Source: Microtetraspora sp. NBRC 13810
Lineage (GTDB): Bacteria > Actinomycetota > Actinomycetes > Streptosporangiales > Streptosporangiaceae
NCBI RefSeq assembly: GCF_030268685.1
Contig: NZ_BSRQ01000020.1
Coordinates: forward strand, 62,001-126,000
Direction of reading: 5' to 3'
Length of the DNA stretch: 64,000 nucleotides
Position numbers and translations under genes: made by a program. Of the stretch, positions 45,618 through 53,185 are shown piece by piece. Position 1 is the first letter of the stretch, and each line of letters begins with the position of its first letter. The notes below the pieces were generated by a model. It was not told the origin of the DNA. It saw only the letters and a list, made by a program, of their open reading frames with translations, and ran no database searches.

Positions 45618-46265
45618 ATGGCTACCGCACGGGGACGCATCGACAAACGGCAGGCGATCCTGGACGGCGCGTTCACGGTGTTCGCCCGCCAGGGCTACGC
45701 CCAGGCCTGCGTACAGGAGATCGCCAATGAGGCCGGCGTGGCCAAGCCCACGGTGTACAACCACCTCACCGACAAGGCGACCCTTTTCCGGCACGCGATG
45801 CAGGCTGCGGCTCGGAGCGTGCTGGAGCAGCGACTCGCCGCGCTCCAGCCACTCACCGAGCCGGGCCCCGACCTCCGCGCCGGCCTGGAGGAGGTCGGGG
45901 CCCGCCTGATACGCCTGCACGCCGACGACCGCTCCTGCGCGCTGCGGCGCCTGCTTTACGCGGAGATCACCCACTTCCCCGACATCCTCGGCCTCGTCGT
46001 CGAGAGCGGACCGCAGCGCCTGAGCCAGGCGCTCGCCGACCGGCTGGCCCGGCTCACCCTCGCCGGCCGCCTGAACGCCACCGACCCGGACCAGGCCGCC
46101 GAACACTTCCTGGCGCTGCTCATCGGCCCGCTGGAGACACGCTCCCAGATGGGCACCCGCCAGATCGGCGACGCCGAACTGGACGAGATCGCCCGCGCCG
46201 CCGTCCGCACATTCCTGCACGCCTTCGGCGCCGAGGGCGTAAGCGGGCGGCATCCTGCTGGATGA
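45618..46265 (+). CDS. TetR/AcrR-family transcriptional regulator
   Basis: A 215-residue repressor with N-terminal helix-turn-helix (VQEIANEAGVAKPTVYNHLT) and a C-terminal TetR_C-like ligand domain containing RRLLYAEITHFPDILGLVVE. It is divergent from the MFS exporter, and paired GGTTCA dyads in between are likely its operators. Release by a drug-like ligand would switch on export. Confidence 0.9.
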   Translation: MATARGRIDKRQAILDGAFTVFARQGYAQACVQEIANEAGVAKPTVYNHLTDKATLFRHAMQAAARSVLEQRLAALQPLTEPGPDLRAGLEEVGARLIRLHADDRSCALRRLLYAEITHFPDILGLVVESGPQRLSQALADRLARLTLAGRLNATDPDQAAEHFLALLIGPLETRSQMGTRQIGDAELDEIARAAVRTFLHAFGAEGVSGRHPAG

Positions 46266-46303
46266 CGTGTCGCGGATCAGGGCCGATCATGACCACGGCA
46301 CCC

Positions 46304-47614
46304 CTACTTGATCGCCGCCAGGTCCAGGACGTACATCTCGTTCTTGATCTGGTAGGTCATCAAGCGGTCGAGGCCGCTGTCGGGGGTCACCATGGTTCCC
46401 TTCGCGTCCGGCCGTATGCCGAGATCGGCGGACCTGCCGGTGTCGGCATCGTAAAGCGTCAGGACGATCTGGGTTCCCGGTCCGCTCAGAGTGACCTTGA
46501 AGAAGCGCTCGAAGGCGGCGTCGTCGCCCGGCTGGAAGCTGTTCGGCAGCTTGCGCTCCTGGGAGCCGTCGCGGTCGCGGACGAACCTACGCAGGACGGT
46601 CTGGGTCCGCATCGTGTCCGGGCACCGGCGAGTGCCGCACCTGATCTCCTTGCCGGAGCGGTCGCGGGGGCGTTCGACCTTGACGGTCTTGTAGCGCACT
46701 GCCACGCCCGCGCACCGGTCGACACCGCACCTGACCTCCTCGTCGGCCTTGACCGCGGCGTCGCGCCGCTCACCGGTCTCGACGTTGAGCAGCTCGCGGA
46801 AGATGGCTTTTCCGTGGTGGACGCCCACCCACGGCCACTGCAGGATGTGGTGCCGCTCGGCGCCCTTCACCGGCTGCGGCGAACCTCCACTCAGGGGCAC
46901 CCGGTAAACCCCGCCCTTCTCGTAGGCGAAGACCACGTCCGAGCCCGTCACCGTCAGCCCGTCGATGTGCCCCTGCTTCATGACGTTTCCGAGGGGAACG
47001 TCGGTCACCGGGCGAGGCTGGCCGCCGGTGGCCGGCACCGTCCAGATCCGGGCGACCCGCGGGCTGCCCGCATCCTTGTAGGACGCCCACCAGACGATGT
47101 TGCCGCCACCGGCGGCGACGCCTTCGGCGACGATCGCCGATCCCTTCGTCGGGGGGATCTCGGCGACCTGCCTGGGCCGGCCGGTGTCCAGGTCGTACCT
47201 CCACAGGAACTGGCGCTTTCCGTCGGAGGCGCCCGTCATGACCAGCAGCGTGTGATCGTCGAGGAGGAGCTGCGGGTAGTACGCGCGGCCGTCGGGCAGC
47301 TTGGCCGGGATCTTGCGTACGGCCTGCGGCCACACCTTCTCGACGGGCGGCGGGATCTTGTCCGCCGGCGGCTTGGCCTCGCCGGTCGCGCTGACGGCGG
47401 GGTGCGACTCGGCCGACGAGCCCAGGGTGCTCACCACCGCGCCCGTCCCACCCGCCAGCAGGACCACGGCCGCGGCCGCGCACAAGGCGGTGGTCCGCGC
47501 CCGCCGCCGGCGATGACGTGCCTTGACCGTCGCGGCCAGCTCGGCCGGTGCCTGCGGCACGAGATGTGCCGCCCCGGAAAGGACGCGGCTCAGCTTGTCT
47601 TCCAGATCGTTCAT
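46304..47614 (-). CDS. Membrane-anchored sensor/anti-sigma-like protein with beta-propeller-like domain
   Basis: A 436-residue protein coupled (ATGA) to the upstream sigma-factor gene. A cytoplasmic N-terminal segment of about 35 residues ends in RHRRRRAR, then comes one membrane helix (TTALCAAAAVVLLAGGTGAVV) and a long outside domain with repeated W/Y-D motifs (FLWRYDLDTGRPRQV, IWTVPATGGQP, VYRVPLSGGSP) resembling a propeller. Two cysteine pairs occur near residues 295-325 (RCGVDRCAG and RCGTRRCPD). It may hold the sigma factor until an outside signal arrives; this partner role is inferred from the operon. Confidence 0.72.
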   Translation of the reverse strand: MNDLEDKLSRVLSGAAHLVPQAPAELAATVKARHRRRRARTTALCAAAAVVLLAGGTGAVVSTLGSSAESHPAVSATGEAKPPADKIPPPVEKVWPQAVRKIPAKLPDGRAYYPQLLLDDHTLLVMTGASDGKRQFLWRYDLDTGRPRQVAEIPPTKGSAIVAEGVAAGGGNIVWWASYKDAGSPRVARIWTVPATGGQPRPVTDVPLGNVMKQGHIDGLTVTGSDVVFAYEKGGVYRVPLSGGSPQPVKGAERHHILQWPWVGVHHGKAIFRELLNVETGERRDAAVKADEEVRCGVDRCAGVAVRYKTVKVERPRDRSGKEIRCGTRRCPDTMRTQTVLRRFVRDRDGSQERKLPNSFQPGDDAAFERFFKVTLSGPGTQIVLTLYDADTGRSADLGIRPDAKGTMVTPDSGLDRLMTYQIKNEMYVLDLAAIK

Positions 47615-48111
47615 CGCATGCTCCCGTGGGTCGCCGGCGCGGAGGAGAGGGAGGAACGCAGCTTGTCCAGGCCCCGGGAGGCCTGGCTACGCACGGTTCC
47701 GGGAGAGATGCCGAGCACCTTGGCGATCTCGGCGTCGCTGAGCTGCTCGTAGTAGCGCAGCACCAGCACGGCACGCTGTCTGCGGGGCAGCGCGGCCAGT
47801 TCCTCCCAGAGGCCCTGCTCCTCGTCGAGAGGGAAGACTGCGTGGTGAACGCGTTCCGGCGGCTCTCCGGTGAGGCGTTCACGCCTGTGCCGCCGCCAGA
47901 CGCTGATGTGTAACCGTGCCATCGTGGTTCGGGCGTAGCTGTGCGGGTTGTCCTTGCGTCTCACCCTCGGCCAGGCGCCGCACAGCCGTACCAGAGCTTC
48001 CTGGACCAGGTCGGCGGCGTCATGAAGGTTTCCGGTCAGGACGTATCCGTAGCGGAGCAGCGCGTCCCTCTGCTCTGCCACGAAGTCGTCGAAGCCGGGT
48101 TCGTCATCCAC
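47611..48111 (-). CDS. SigE-family ECF RNA polymerase sigma factor
   Basis: A 166-residue ECF sigma factor of the actinomycete SigE-like group: region 2 with YGYVLTGNLHDAADLVQEAL and region 4 with LPRRQRAVLVLRYYEQLSD followed by IAKVLGISPGTVRSQASRGL. It is the first gene of a two-gene operon with a membrane-anchored probable regulator, overlapping by ATGA. Its target genes are not visible here. Confidence 0.92.
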   Translation of the reverse strand: MDDEPGFDDFVAEQRDALLRYGYVLTGNLHDAADLVQEALVRLCGAWPRVRRKDNPHSYARTTMARLHISVWRRHRRERLTGEPPERVHHAVFPLDEEQGLWEELAALPRRQRAVLVLRYYEQLSDAEIAKVLGISPGTVRSQASRGLDKLRSSLSSAPATHGSMR

Positions 48112-48268
48112 GTGTAGTCCCTTCAGTAGTCACGTCCCAGACGGCTGAAGGGACGAAGACGTTGCATCGCCCGGCGGATGTTTTCGGGGAGGATCGGTCC
48201 GGATCGGCGCCAGAGAGACGATGTTGACGACGACCAGGCGCTGAAGGCTGTGAATCGCGTCGTGACGG

Positions 48269-49471
48269 TTACGCGCACTGCCACAAGAACGTGACTGCAT
48301 CACGGTGCTGGGGGCACTGCACGATGAAGCCGACACCGTTGTCGCCCCACATGTGTGCGACGCCATGGTGGGAGTCGATCTGCAGGACCGGCTGTGTCAT
48401 GCGGTGGCCGCCATGGGGGCAGCGTGGGTAGTCGGGGTCCTGTACCCAGTTCGGCCAGCCGCCGAGCTTGTCGCCCTGGCGGTTCAGTGTGAAGACGACC
48501 GCACGTTCTTCGGGGAGCAGCGCCGATTCGTCGGCCTCGCGACAGGGGTAGTCCTTGACCGCGCGGGCCCAGCCGGTGATCGGCCGCTCCGGCAGCACGT
48601 GCGCGCCTTTCGGTTTCGTCGCGTCGGTGACCGCGTCGGCCGGGTCGACGATCCGCACCCGGTGGCCGCTGGAGAAGGGGTGGGAGGGGTTGCAGGCGGT
48701 GCAGTGGAACAACTGCAGAAGGCCCACGCCGAAGACCTCGCGTGCGGCTTTCGGCGTGCGGGAAAGGTCGACCTGGACGAAGAAGGTGAGCGGCGCTCGG
48801 CAGTCCCCACAGGCCGGCCAGCCCTCGTTCGAACGCAGCGACGGCAACCCGAACCGCGACGCGTCGCCGGTCGCGGCTGTGCCGCCAAGCTGCGGGGCCC
48901 AGGTGCTACGGGCGCCGGCGGCGAGTTTTTGTCTTGTCGCCTTGGCGATCGCCGCGGGCGTCCGCGCGGTCGCGCCGGCGGCCTGCAGCATCCGCACGAT
49001 TTCAGTCTGGCCGCGATCGCGTGCCGCGGCGATCGCATTCCGCCCCCGCTTGTCGCGGCGCTGCAGGTCGACGCCGGCGAGCAGGTCACGCACGATCGAG
49101 ACGCGGCCCCGGTCGGCAGCGAGCACGATCGGTGGCGCGTCGTAGTGGTTTTCCGGCGAGTCACGGTCGACACCGGCGGCGATCAACGATGGCACGACCT
49201 CCGGAACGTCGAAGGCGATGCACTGCCCGAGCGCGAGCACGAGCTTGTGATCCTCGATCCCGCCATACTCGGCAATCGCCCGGGCGACCGCGCCGTTCTC
49301 CTTCTGCACCGCGCTGACCAGGGCGTCGCCGCGCTCCTGAGGAGTCGCTGCCGGCAGCAGATCCCGCACACGCGTCACGAAGCCCCGGCGCGCCGCCTGA
49401 TCAAGGTTGAGCTCTTCGGGCCCCAGGACTTCGGCGCCTCGCTCTCGAAGCCGGAGAGGTTCATGGGCCAT
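48269..49471 (-). CDS. Ankyrin-repeat-like protein with DUF1963-like C-terminal domain (hypothetical)
   Basis: A 400-residue protein. The first half has ankyrin-like helices (for example APPIVLAADRGRVSIVRDLL and GRNAIAAARDRGQTEIVRML); the second half, from about residue 215, has CGDCRAPLTFFVQVDLSRTP and LFHCTACNPSHPFSSGH, with paired cysteines and the layout of YwqG/DUF1963-type domains. The ATG at 49471 is used; a GTG at 49489 adds six residues. No partner is adjacent. Ankyrin plus DUF1963-like domains suggest a binding protein, perhaps in contact-dependent or immunity settings, but nothing here proves it. Confidence 0.6.
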   Translation of the reverse strand: MAHEPLRLRERGAEVLGPEELNLDQAARRGFVTRVRDLLPAATPQERGDALVSAVQKENGAVARAIAEYGGIEDHKLVLALGQCIAFDVPEVVPSLIAAGVDRDSPENHYDAPPIVLAADRGRVSIVRDLLAGVDLQRRDKRGRNAIAAARDRGQTEIVRMLQAAGATARTPAAIAKATRQKLAAGARSTWAPQLGGTAATGDASRFGLPSLRSNEGWPACGDCRAPLTFFVQVDLSRTPKAAREVFGVGLLQLFHCTACNPSHPFSSGHRVRIVDPADAVTDATKPKGAHVLPERPITGWARAVKDYPCREADESALLPEERAVVFTLNRQGDKLGGWPNWVQDPDYPRCPHGGHRMTQPVLQIDSHHGVAHMWGDNGVGFIVQCPQHRDAVTFLWQCA

Positions 49472-49567
49472 GAACGTACAACCTGCCACCGCATTGAAAT
49501 GTCGCGTCGATGCCCGCGGCGCGCTTCCCCTGCGCGAATCCGAGGTCGCGCATGCACGCCGAGACGA

Positions 49568-49870
49568 TCAGGTGCGGCGATCTCCACGGGGGTAGGGGTC
49601 GAGCGGCATGGGTACGGGGTCGGCCGAGGTGACGTTGATCATGGTTCCCAGCGGAGGCTCGGGGAGGGGCGGTGCCGGCACGCTGTGGGAGGCGGATGGG
49701 CGGGGGGTCCTGAGGGCGGTGGTGGGGGCGGGTGTCCCGGTGGCCTCGGCGAAGGACGCGCGGGCGTTCTCCTGGCCGGGGCGCGCGGCCAGGATGACGA
49801 TGAAGATGAAGGCCAAGGTCGCCACAGCGGTCACGACGACGATGGCCGCTTCCTTGCCGGTTCCGCCCAT
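49568..49870 (-). CDS. Small membrane-anchored hypothetical protein
   Basis: A 100-residue protein with one N-terminal membrane helix (AAIVVVTAVATLAFIFIVIL) and an extracytoplasmic tail rich in Pro, Thr, Ser and Ala. The ATG at 49870 has a GGGAGA ribosome binding site five bases upstream. No homologue is recognised. Some 310 bp beyond its start hold no gene apart from the terminator of the repeat protein at the far end. Confidence 0.5.
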   Translation of the reverse strand: MGGTGKEAAIVVVTAVATLAFIFIVILAARPGQENARASFAEATGTPAPTTALRTPRPSASHSVPAPPLPEPPLGTMINVTSADPVPMPLDPYPRGDRRT

Positions 49871-50184
49871 CTGCTCTCCCGTTCCGATCGACTCCCGTGA
49901 TCACAGTATTAGCCATGCCGGGGGGACGGGTGACGGAGGTGGTCATCGCGGGGGTTGCCGCCCGAGGTGGCGACCGGGCCGGGATTCCGTGCTCTGATGT
50001 AATGCGTGGACGCGGGTATTGAACGGCATGCCTGACAGCCCTTGTCATCCCATCGGCGTCGTTCGATGGGACCCGGACGGCGACTCATTCCCTTGTCCCG
50101 CATTAATGGAATGTGTGTCGCTTCCTTTCTTCGGTTCGAGTCCGGGGAAATAGAGTTGGGACTGTTATTGCGGGTTTTGAGTGC

Positions 50185-50225
50185 GTCCCGGTGGGGGCGG
50201 TCGCGGTTTCCGCTCCCACCGGGAC
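50185..50225 (-). terminator. Strong hairpin downstream of the four-repeat secreted protein
   Basis: GTCCCGGTGGG (50185-50195) and CCCACCGGGAC (50215-50225) form an 11-bp perfect stem that extends inward with one G-T pair and two more pairs. It begins 15 bp after the minus-strand stop codon, a good terminator position. Confidence 0.75.
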
Positions 50226-50239
50226 GGGGGCATTGTGGC

Positions 50240-51139
50240 TCAGCCCGGCGGGAGCTGGCCGTTCTTCGCGACCGGTACGGCGAGCTGGGCCGCGCCGGAG
50301 AGGGTCGCCTGCTCCACCGGCAGGCTGCCGAGCACCGGGTTGAGGTGCCGCAGCGTCAGGGTCACGGGCCTGATGGCCTGGGTGACGATGTCGTACTTTT
50401 CGAGGTCGATCCATTGCACGATGTTCAGCACCTCGGCCGGGATGCGGTCGCCGGACTTCTGTACGGGCACGCAGAGCTGGCGGGCGTTGGTGACCTCAAC
50501 GGTGCTGGTGGGGATCTGGCCGACCAGTACCGGGTTGAGCTGCTGGAGGCTCAGCCGCCGGTTCATCGCGGTGTTCGGCGTGATGGCGTAACACTTGAGG
50601 TCGATGTGCGCGATGAGCGACAGCACCTCCGCGGGCGGGACCACGTTGTTCTTGGCGACCGGGACGCACAGTTGCTGCGCCACGTTCATGGCGATCTCCT
50701 GCCGTGGCAGGTCCTGCAGCACCGGGTTGAGGTGGCTGAGCACGAGCCTCGTGTCCGCCGAGGCGCCTCTGATCTGGTAACACGCCAGGTCGACGAACCT
50801 GACGAAGTCGAGGACGCCGGGCGGTGGGATCACGTTGTTCTTGGCGACCGGGACGCACAGTTGCTCGCGCGGGCCGAGGGTGACCTGTTCGGTCGGCAGG
50901 CTTCTGAGCACGGGGTTGAGGTGCCGCAGCGTGAGCGTGACGGCCGGCGGCTGGTATGAGCTGGTCTTGAAGCACTCAAGGTCGAGGTTCGACACCAGGG
51001 CCTGGGGAGTGGGCAATGCCAGAGCGGTGGCGGGTGGTACGGCGAGGAACGCCACGGCGAGCATCCCGACGGCGGCGGACAACAGGCGGCGGACCGTGAG
51101 TTTCGCGCGCCGGGGTTTTCCGGTGACGGGTCTGTTCAT
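50240..51139 (-). CDS. Secreted protein with four tandem ~63-residue repeats (DUF7450-like)
   Basis: A 299-residue exported protein. A signal peptide (SAAVGMLAVAFLAVPPATA) is followed by four copies of one unit, each running from a VDLxCY-type strand through HLNPVL to QLCVPVAKNN and IPP. Repeats begin near residues 50, 115, 175 and 240. Repeats 1-3 each have two cysteines (in LECF/ACY/KCY and LCVPV) that probably form a disulfide; in repeat 4 both are replaced (LEKY and LAVPV). The ATG at 51139 follows GGAGG. Repeats of this type resemble DUF7450-like extracellular domains; a surface or matrix role is a guess. Confidence 0.7.
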   Translation of the reverse strand: MNRPVTGKPRRAKLTVRRLLSAAVGMLAVAFLAVPPATALALPTPQALVSNLDLECFKTSSYQPPAVTLTLRHLNPVLRSLPTEQVTLGPREQLCVPVAKNNVIPPPGVLDFVRFVDLACYQIRGASADTRLVLSHLNPVLQDLPRQEIAMNVAQQLCVPVAKNNVVPPAEVLSLIAHIDLKCYAITPNTAMNRRLSLQQLNPVLVGQIPTSTVEVTNARQLCVPVQKSGDRIPAEVLNIVQWIDLEKYDIVTQAIRPVTLTLRHLNPVLGSLPVEQATLSGAAQLAVPVAKNGQLPPG

Positions 51140-51585
51140 TGCGCCTCCATTGGGCGGGATCGTGCTTCGTGCCCTTGAGTGTCTGCCGTCATCCTCCTCC
51201 TGACAATGTCCGTGACCGCTTTTTGCCGCGCATGGAATTCGGCCGATGATTGGCAAGGCTCGCTGATTTGTGCCGGGTATGGCGTATCGCCCGGTTCGGG
51301 GACATCACTGTAGACAGAAAAGCGTTGTTATGTCTCACCGGTCTCACCGTGCCGGCGGGTGGGGCGGTACGAAAGCTCATTTCCTGGTTGTTTTATCCGG
51401 GTCATGCGCCGGGGGTATTACCGTGTGGCATGGTAAACAGCCTGGGCGCCGGCTGATCAGGGCCGGGCCGGGGACGCCGGGGACGCCGAGGACGCCGAGG
51501 ACGCCGAGGACGCCGGGGACGCCGAGGACGCCGAGGACGCCGAGGACGCCGGGGACGCCGAGGACAAGGCCGCGGCGGTCGCTCG
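51140..51585. repeat. Gene-free region with a 9-bp tandem repeat array
   Basis: No gene is supported in these 446 bp. At 51472-51561 the unit GGACGCCG(A/G) is repeated ten times. The last base follows the order G A A A G A A A G A, so there is a higher-order period of four units (36 bp). The array begins right after the SRPBCC gene stop on the minus strand and could be read as a Leu-Gly-Val-Pro-rich run, but no start and ribosome binding site supports that. Confidence 0.85.
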
Positions 51586-52035
51586 TCATGGTTCGTCGCG
51601 CCGCAGGTCGGCGCCGAGCGCGTCGAGCCAGTCGCCGGTGCCCTGTCGCCGCCAGTCGGGGTCTTCCCGGCCGTCGAGGAATGTGCCGTGCTCGGTGAGG
51701 GTGAGCAGCGTCGCGCCGTCGGCGGGGGTGAACTCCACGGTGGTCAGCGAGACGGTGGCGAGTTCGGCGCCGTCGTACAGGGTGGAGGTGTAGATGATGC
51801 GGTGGCCGGTGACGATGTCCCGGTACCAGGACTCGAAGGTCAGGACCTTGTCGGTGCCGTCGGGCCTGGCGCGGTTGGTCTCGCGGCCGCCGACGCGGAA
51901 GTCGAGTTCGTGTTCCCCGCCGGGGGTGGCGAACCAGCGGGCCTTGGCGGCGGGGTCGGCCCAGGCGGCGAACACTCTGGCGGGCGGCGCCTGGTAGGTG
52001 CGTTCGAGGGTGAAGGTGGCGTGGGTGACGGTCAT
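51586..52035 (-). CDS. SRPBCC/AHSA1-type START-fold protein
   Basis: A 149-residue small-ligand-binding protein: LERTYQAPPARVFAAWADPA at the start, WFATPGGEHELDFRVGG in the middle and FLDGREDPDWRRQGTGDWLD near the end are standard for Aha1-like START proteins. The ATG overlaps the ArsR gene stop (ATGA). ArsR-SRPBCC pairs are frequent in actinomycetes and often respond to or bind small molecules. Confidence 0.9.
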   Translation of the reverse strand: MTVTHATFTLERTYQAPPARVFAAWADPAAKARWFATPGGEHELDFRVGGRETNRARPDGTDKVLTFESWYRDIVTGHRIIYTSTLYDGAELATVSLTTVEFTPADGATLLTLTEHGTFLDGREDPDWRRQGTGDWLDALGADLRRDEP

Positions 52036-52379
52036 GGGGTGCTCCCGTGTTCTGGTGGTTGTTCTGCGAGGAGGTCGTCGAGCCGGTCGAGGCGTTGCTC
52101 CCAGGAGGTGCGCTGGCGCACGATCCACTCCTCGGCCGTGCGCAGCACCTGGGGCTCGATCCGGCAGGTGCGGACCCTGCCCACCTTTTCCGTTCTGATC
52201 AGGCCGCAGGCTTCCAGCACCTGGAGGTGCTGCATCACGGCCGGAAGCGACATGGCCAGGGGGTGGGCGAGCTGGCCCACCGAGGCCGGGCCGCGTACCA
52301 GCCGGGCCACGATGTCGCGGCGGGTCTGGTCGGCCAGCGCCTGGAACACGCGGTCCAACGACCCAGAATGGTTAGGCAT
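52032..52379 (-). CDS. ArsR-family transcriptional regulator
   Basis: A 115-residue winged-helix repressor: RVFQALADQTRRDIVARLVR, then SVGQLAHPLAMSLPAVMQHL (recognition helix) and wing RTEKVGRVRTCRIEP. No metal-binding cysteine cluster is visible, so an organic ligand or protein partner is more likely. It is followed by a coupled SRPBCC gene. The ATG at 52379 sits next to an 11-bp inverted repeat, its probable operator. Confidence 0.88.
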   Translation of the reverse strand: MPNHSGSLDRVFQALADQTRRDIVARLVRGPASVGQLAHPLAMSLPAVMQHLQVLEACGLIRTEKVGRVRTCRIEPQVLRTAEEWIVRQRTSWEQRLDRLDDLLAEQPPEHGSTP

Positions 52380-52381
52380 GT

Positions 52382-52417
52382 ACTTAACTATCGACGCCCA
52401 GGGGCAGATAGTCAAGT
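52382..52417 (-). promoter_or_regulatory. Operator-like inverted repeat before the ArsR gene
   Basis: ACTTAACTATC (52382-52392) and GATAGTCAAGT (52407-52417) are inverted repeats with one mismatch and a 14-bp centre, located just upstream of the ArsR start. The size and AT-richness match ArsR operators, indicating autorepression. Confidence 0.65.
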
Positions 52418-52474
52418 GGTTGCTTAAGTGTTCATCTCGGAACCATGGGGGAACGCCTCACCCCGGACCGTTGA

Positions 52475-53185
52475 TCACTTTGCCGGCGGGGTGGTGACCA
52501 GGCCGCCTTCGTAGGCGGCGATGACGAGCTGGGCCCGGTCGCGGGCGGGCAGTTTGGCCAGGAGGCGGCCGATGTGGGTCTTGACCGTGCCGACGGTGAG
52601 GTGCAGGTGCCCGGCGATCTCGGCATTGGACATTCCCCTGCCGACGAGGGTGAGCACGTCGCGTTCGCGCTGGGTGATGCCGGAGAGGTCGCGCCCGGCC
52701 GGGGCGGAGTGCGGACCTCGCAGGAACTCGCCGATCAGCCGGCGGGTCACGGTGGGCGCCAGCAGTGCCTCGCCGGAGGCGACGACCCGGATGGCGGCCA
52801 GGAGCTCGGCCGCCGTGGCGTTCTTGATCAGGAAGCCGCTTGCGCCGGCCCGCAGCGCCGCGTACACGTACTCGTCCACGTCGAACGTGGTGAGGATCAG
52901 CACGCGGACGCCCGCGGAGTCGGCGCAGATGCGTCTGGTCGCCTCGATGCCGTCCATGTCGGGCATGCGCACGTCCATGAGGACGACGTCGGGCCGGCAC
53001 CGGCGGGCCAGGAGCACCGCTTCCGCGCCGGTGCCCGCCTCGCCCACGGTGGCCATGCCCGGAGTGGTGTCGATGAGCACCTTGAGGCTGTCGCGGACCA
53101 GCACCTGGTCCTCGGCGAGCAGGACCCGGACGGGCGGCGCCGGGTTGTGCGGCGCGGCGTCGATGCTCACGTCGCCGGTGCTCAC
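52475..53185 (-). CDS. NarL/LuxR-family response regulator
   Basis: A 236-residue regulator with receiver domain (LLAEDQVLVRDSLKVLI, aspartate in VVLMDVRMPDMDG, lysine in FLIKNATAAE) and LuxR helix-turn-helix (ITQRERDVLTLVGRGMSNAE and VKTHIGRLLAKL). The GTG at 53185 overlaps the kinase stop by GTGA. It forms a two-component system with the kinase upstream. Confidence 0.92.
   Translation of the reverse strand: MSTGDVSIDAAPHNPAPPVRVLLAEDQVLVRDSLKVLIDTTPGMATVGEAGTGAEAVLLARRCRPDVVLMDVRMPDMDGIEATRRICADSAGVRVLILTTFDVDEYVYAALRAGASGFLIKNATAAELLAAIRVVASGEALLAPTVTRRLIGEFLRGPHSAPAGRDLSGITQRERDVLTLVGRGMSNAEIAGHLHLTVGTVKTHIGRLLAKLPARDRAQLVIAAYEGGLVTTPPAK

Noticed and set aside
49608-49997. Gly/Arg-rich plus-strand frame opposite the small membrane protein
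   Set aside because: It is an antisense shadow; the minus-strand frame has a membrane helix and a good ribosome binding site.
51377-51589. Minus-strand frame encoding a Leu-Gly-Val-Pro repeat peptide
   Set aside because: It is created by the 9-bp tandem array and has no ribosome binding site or conserved part.
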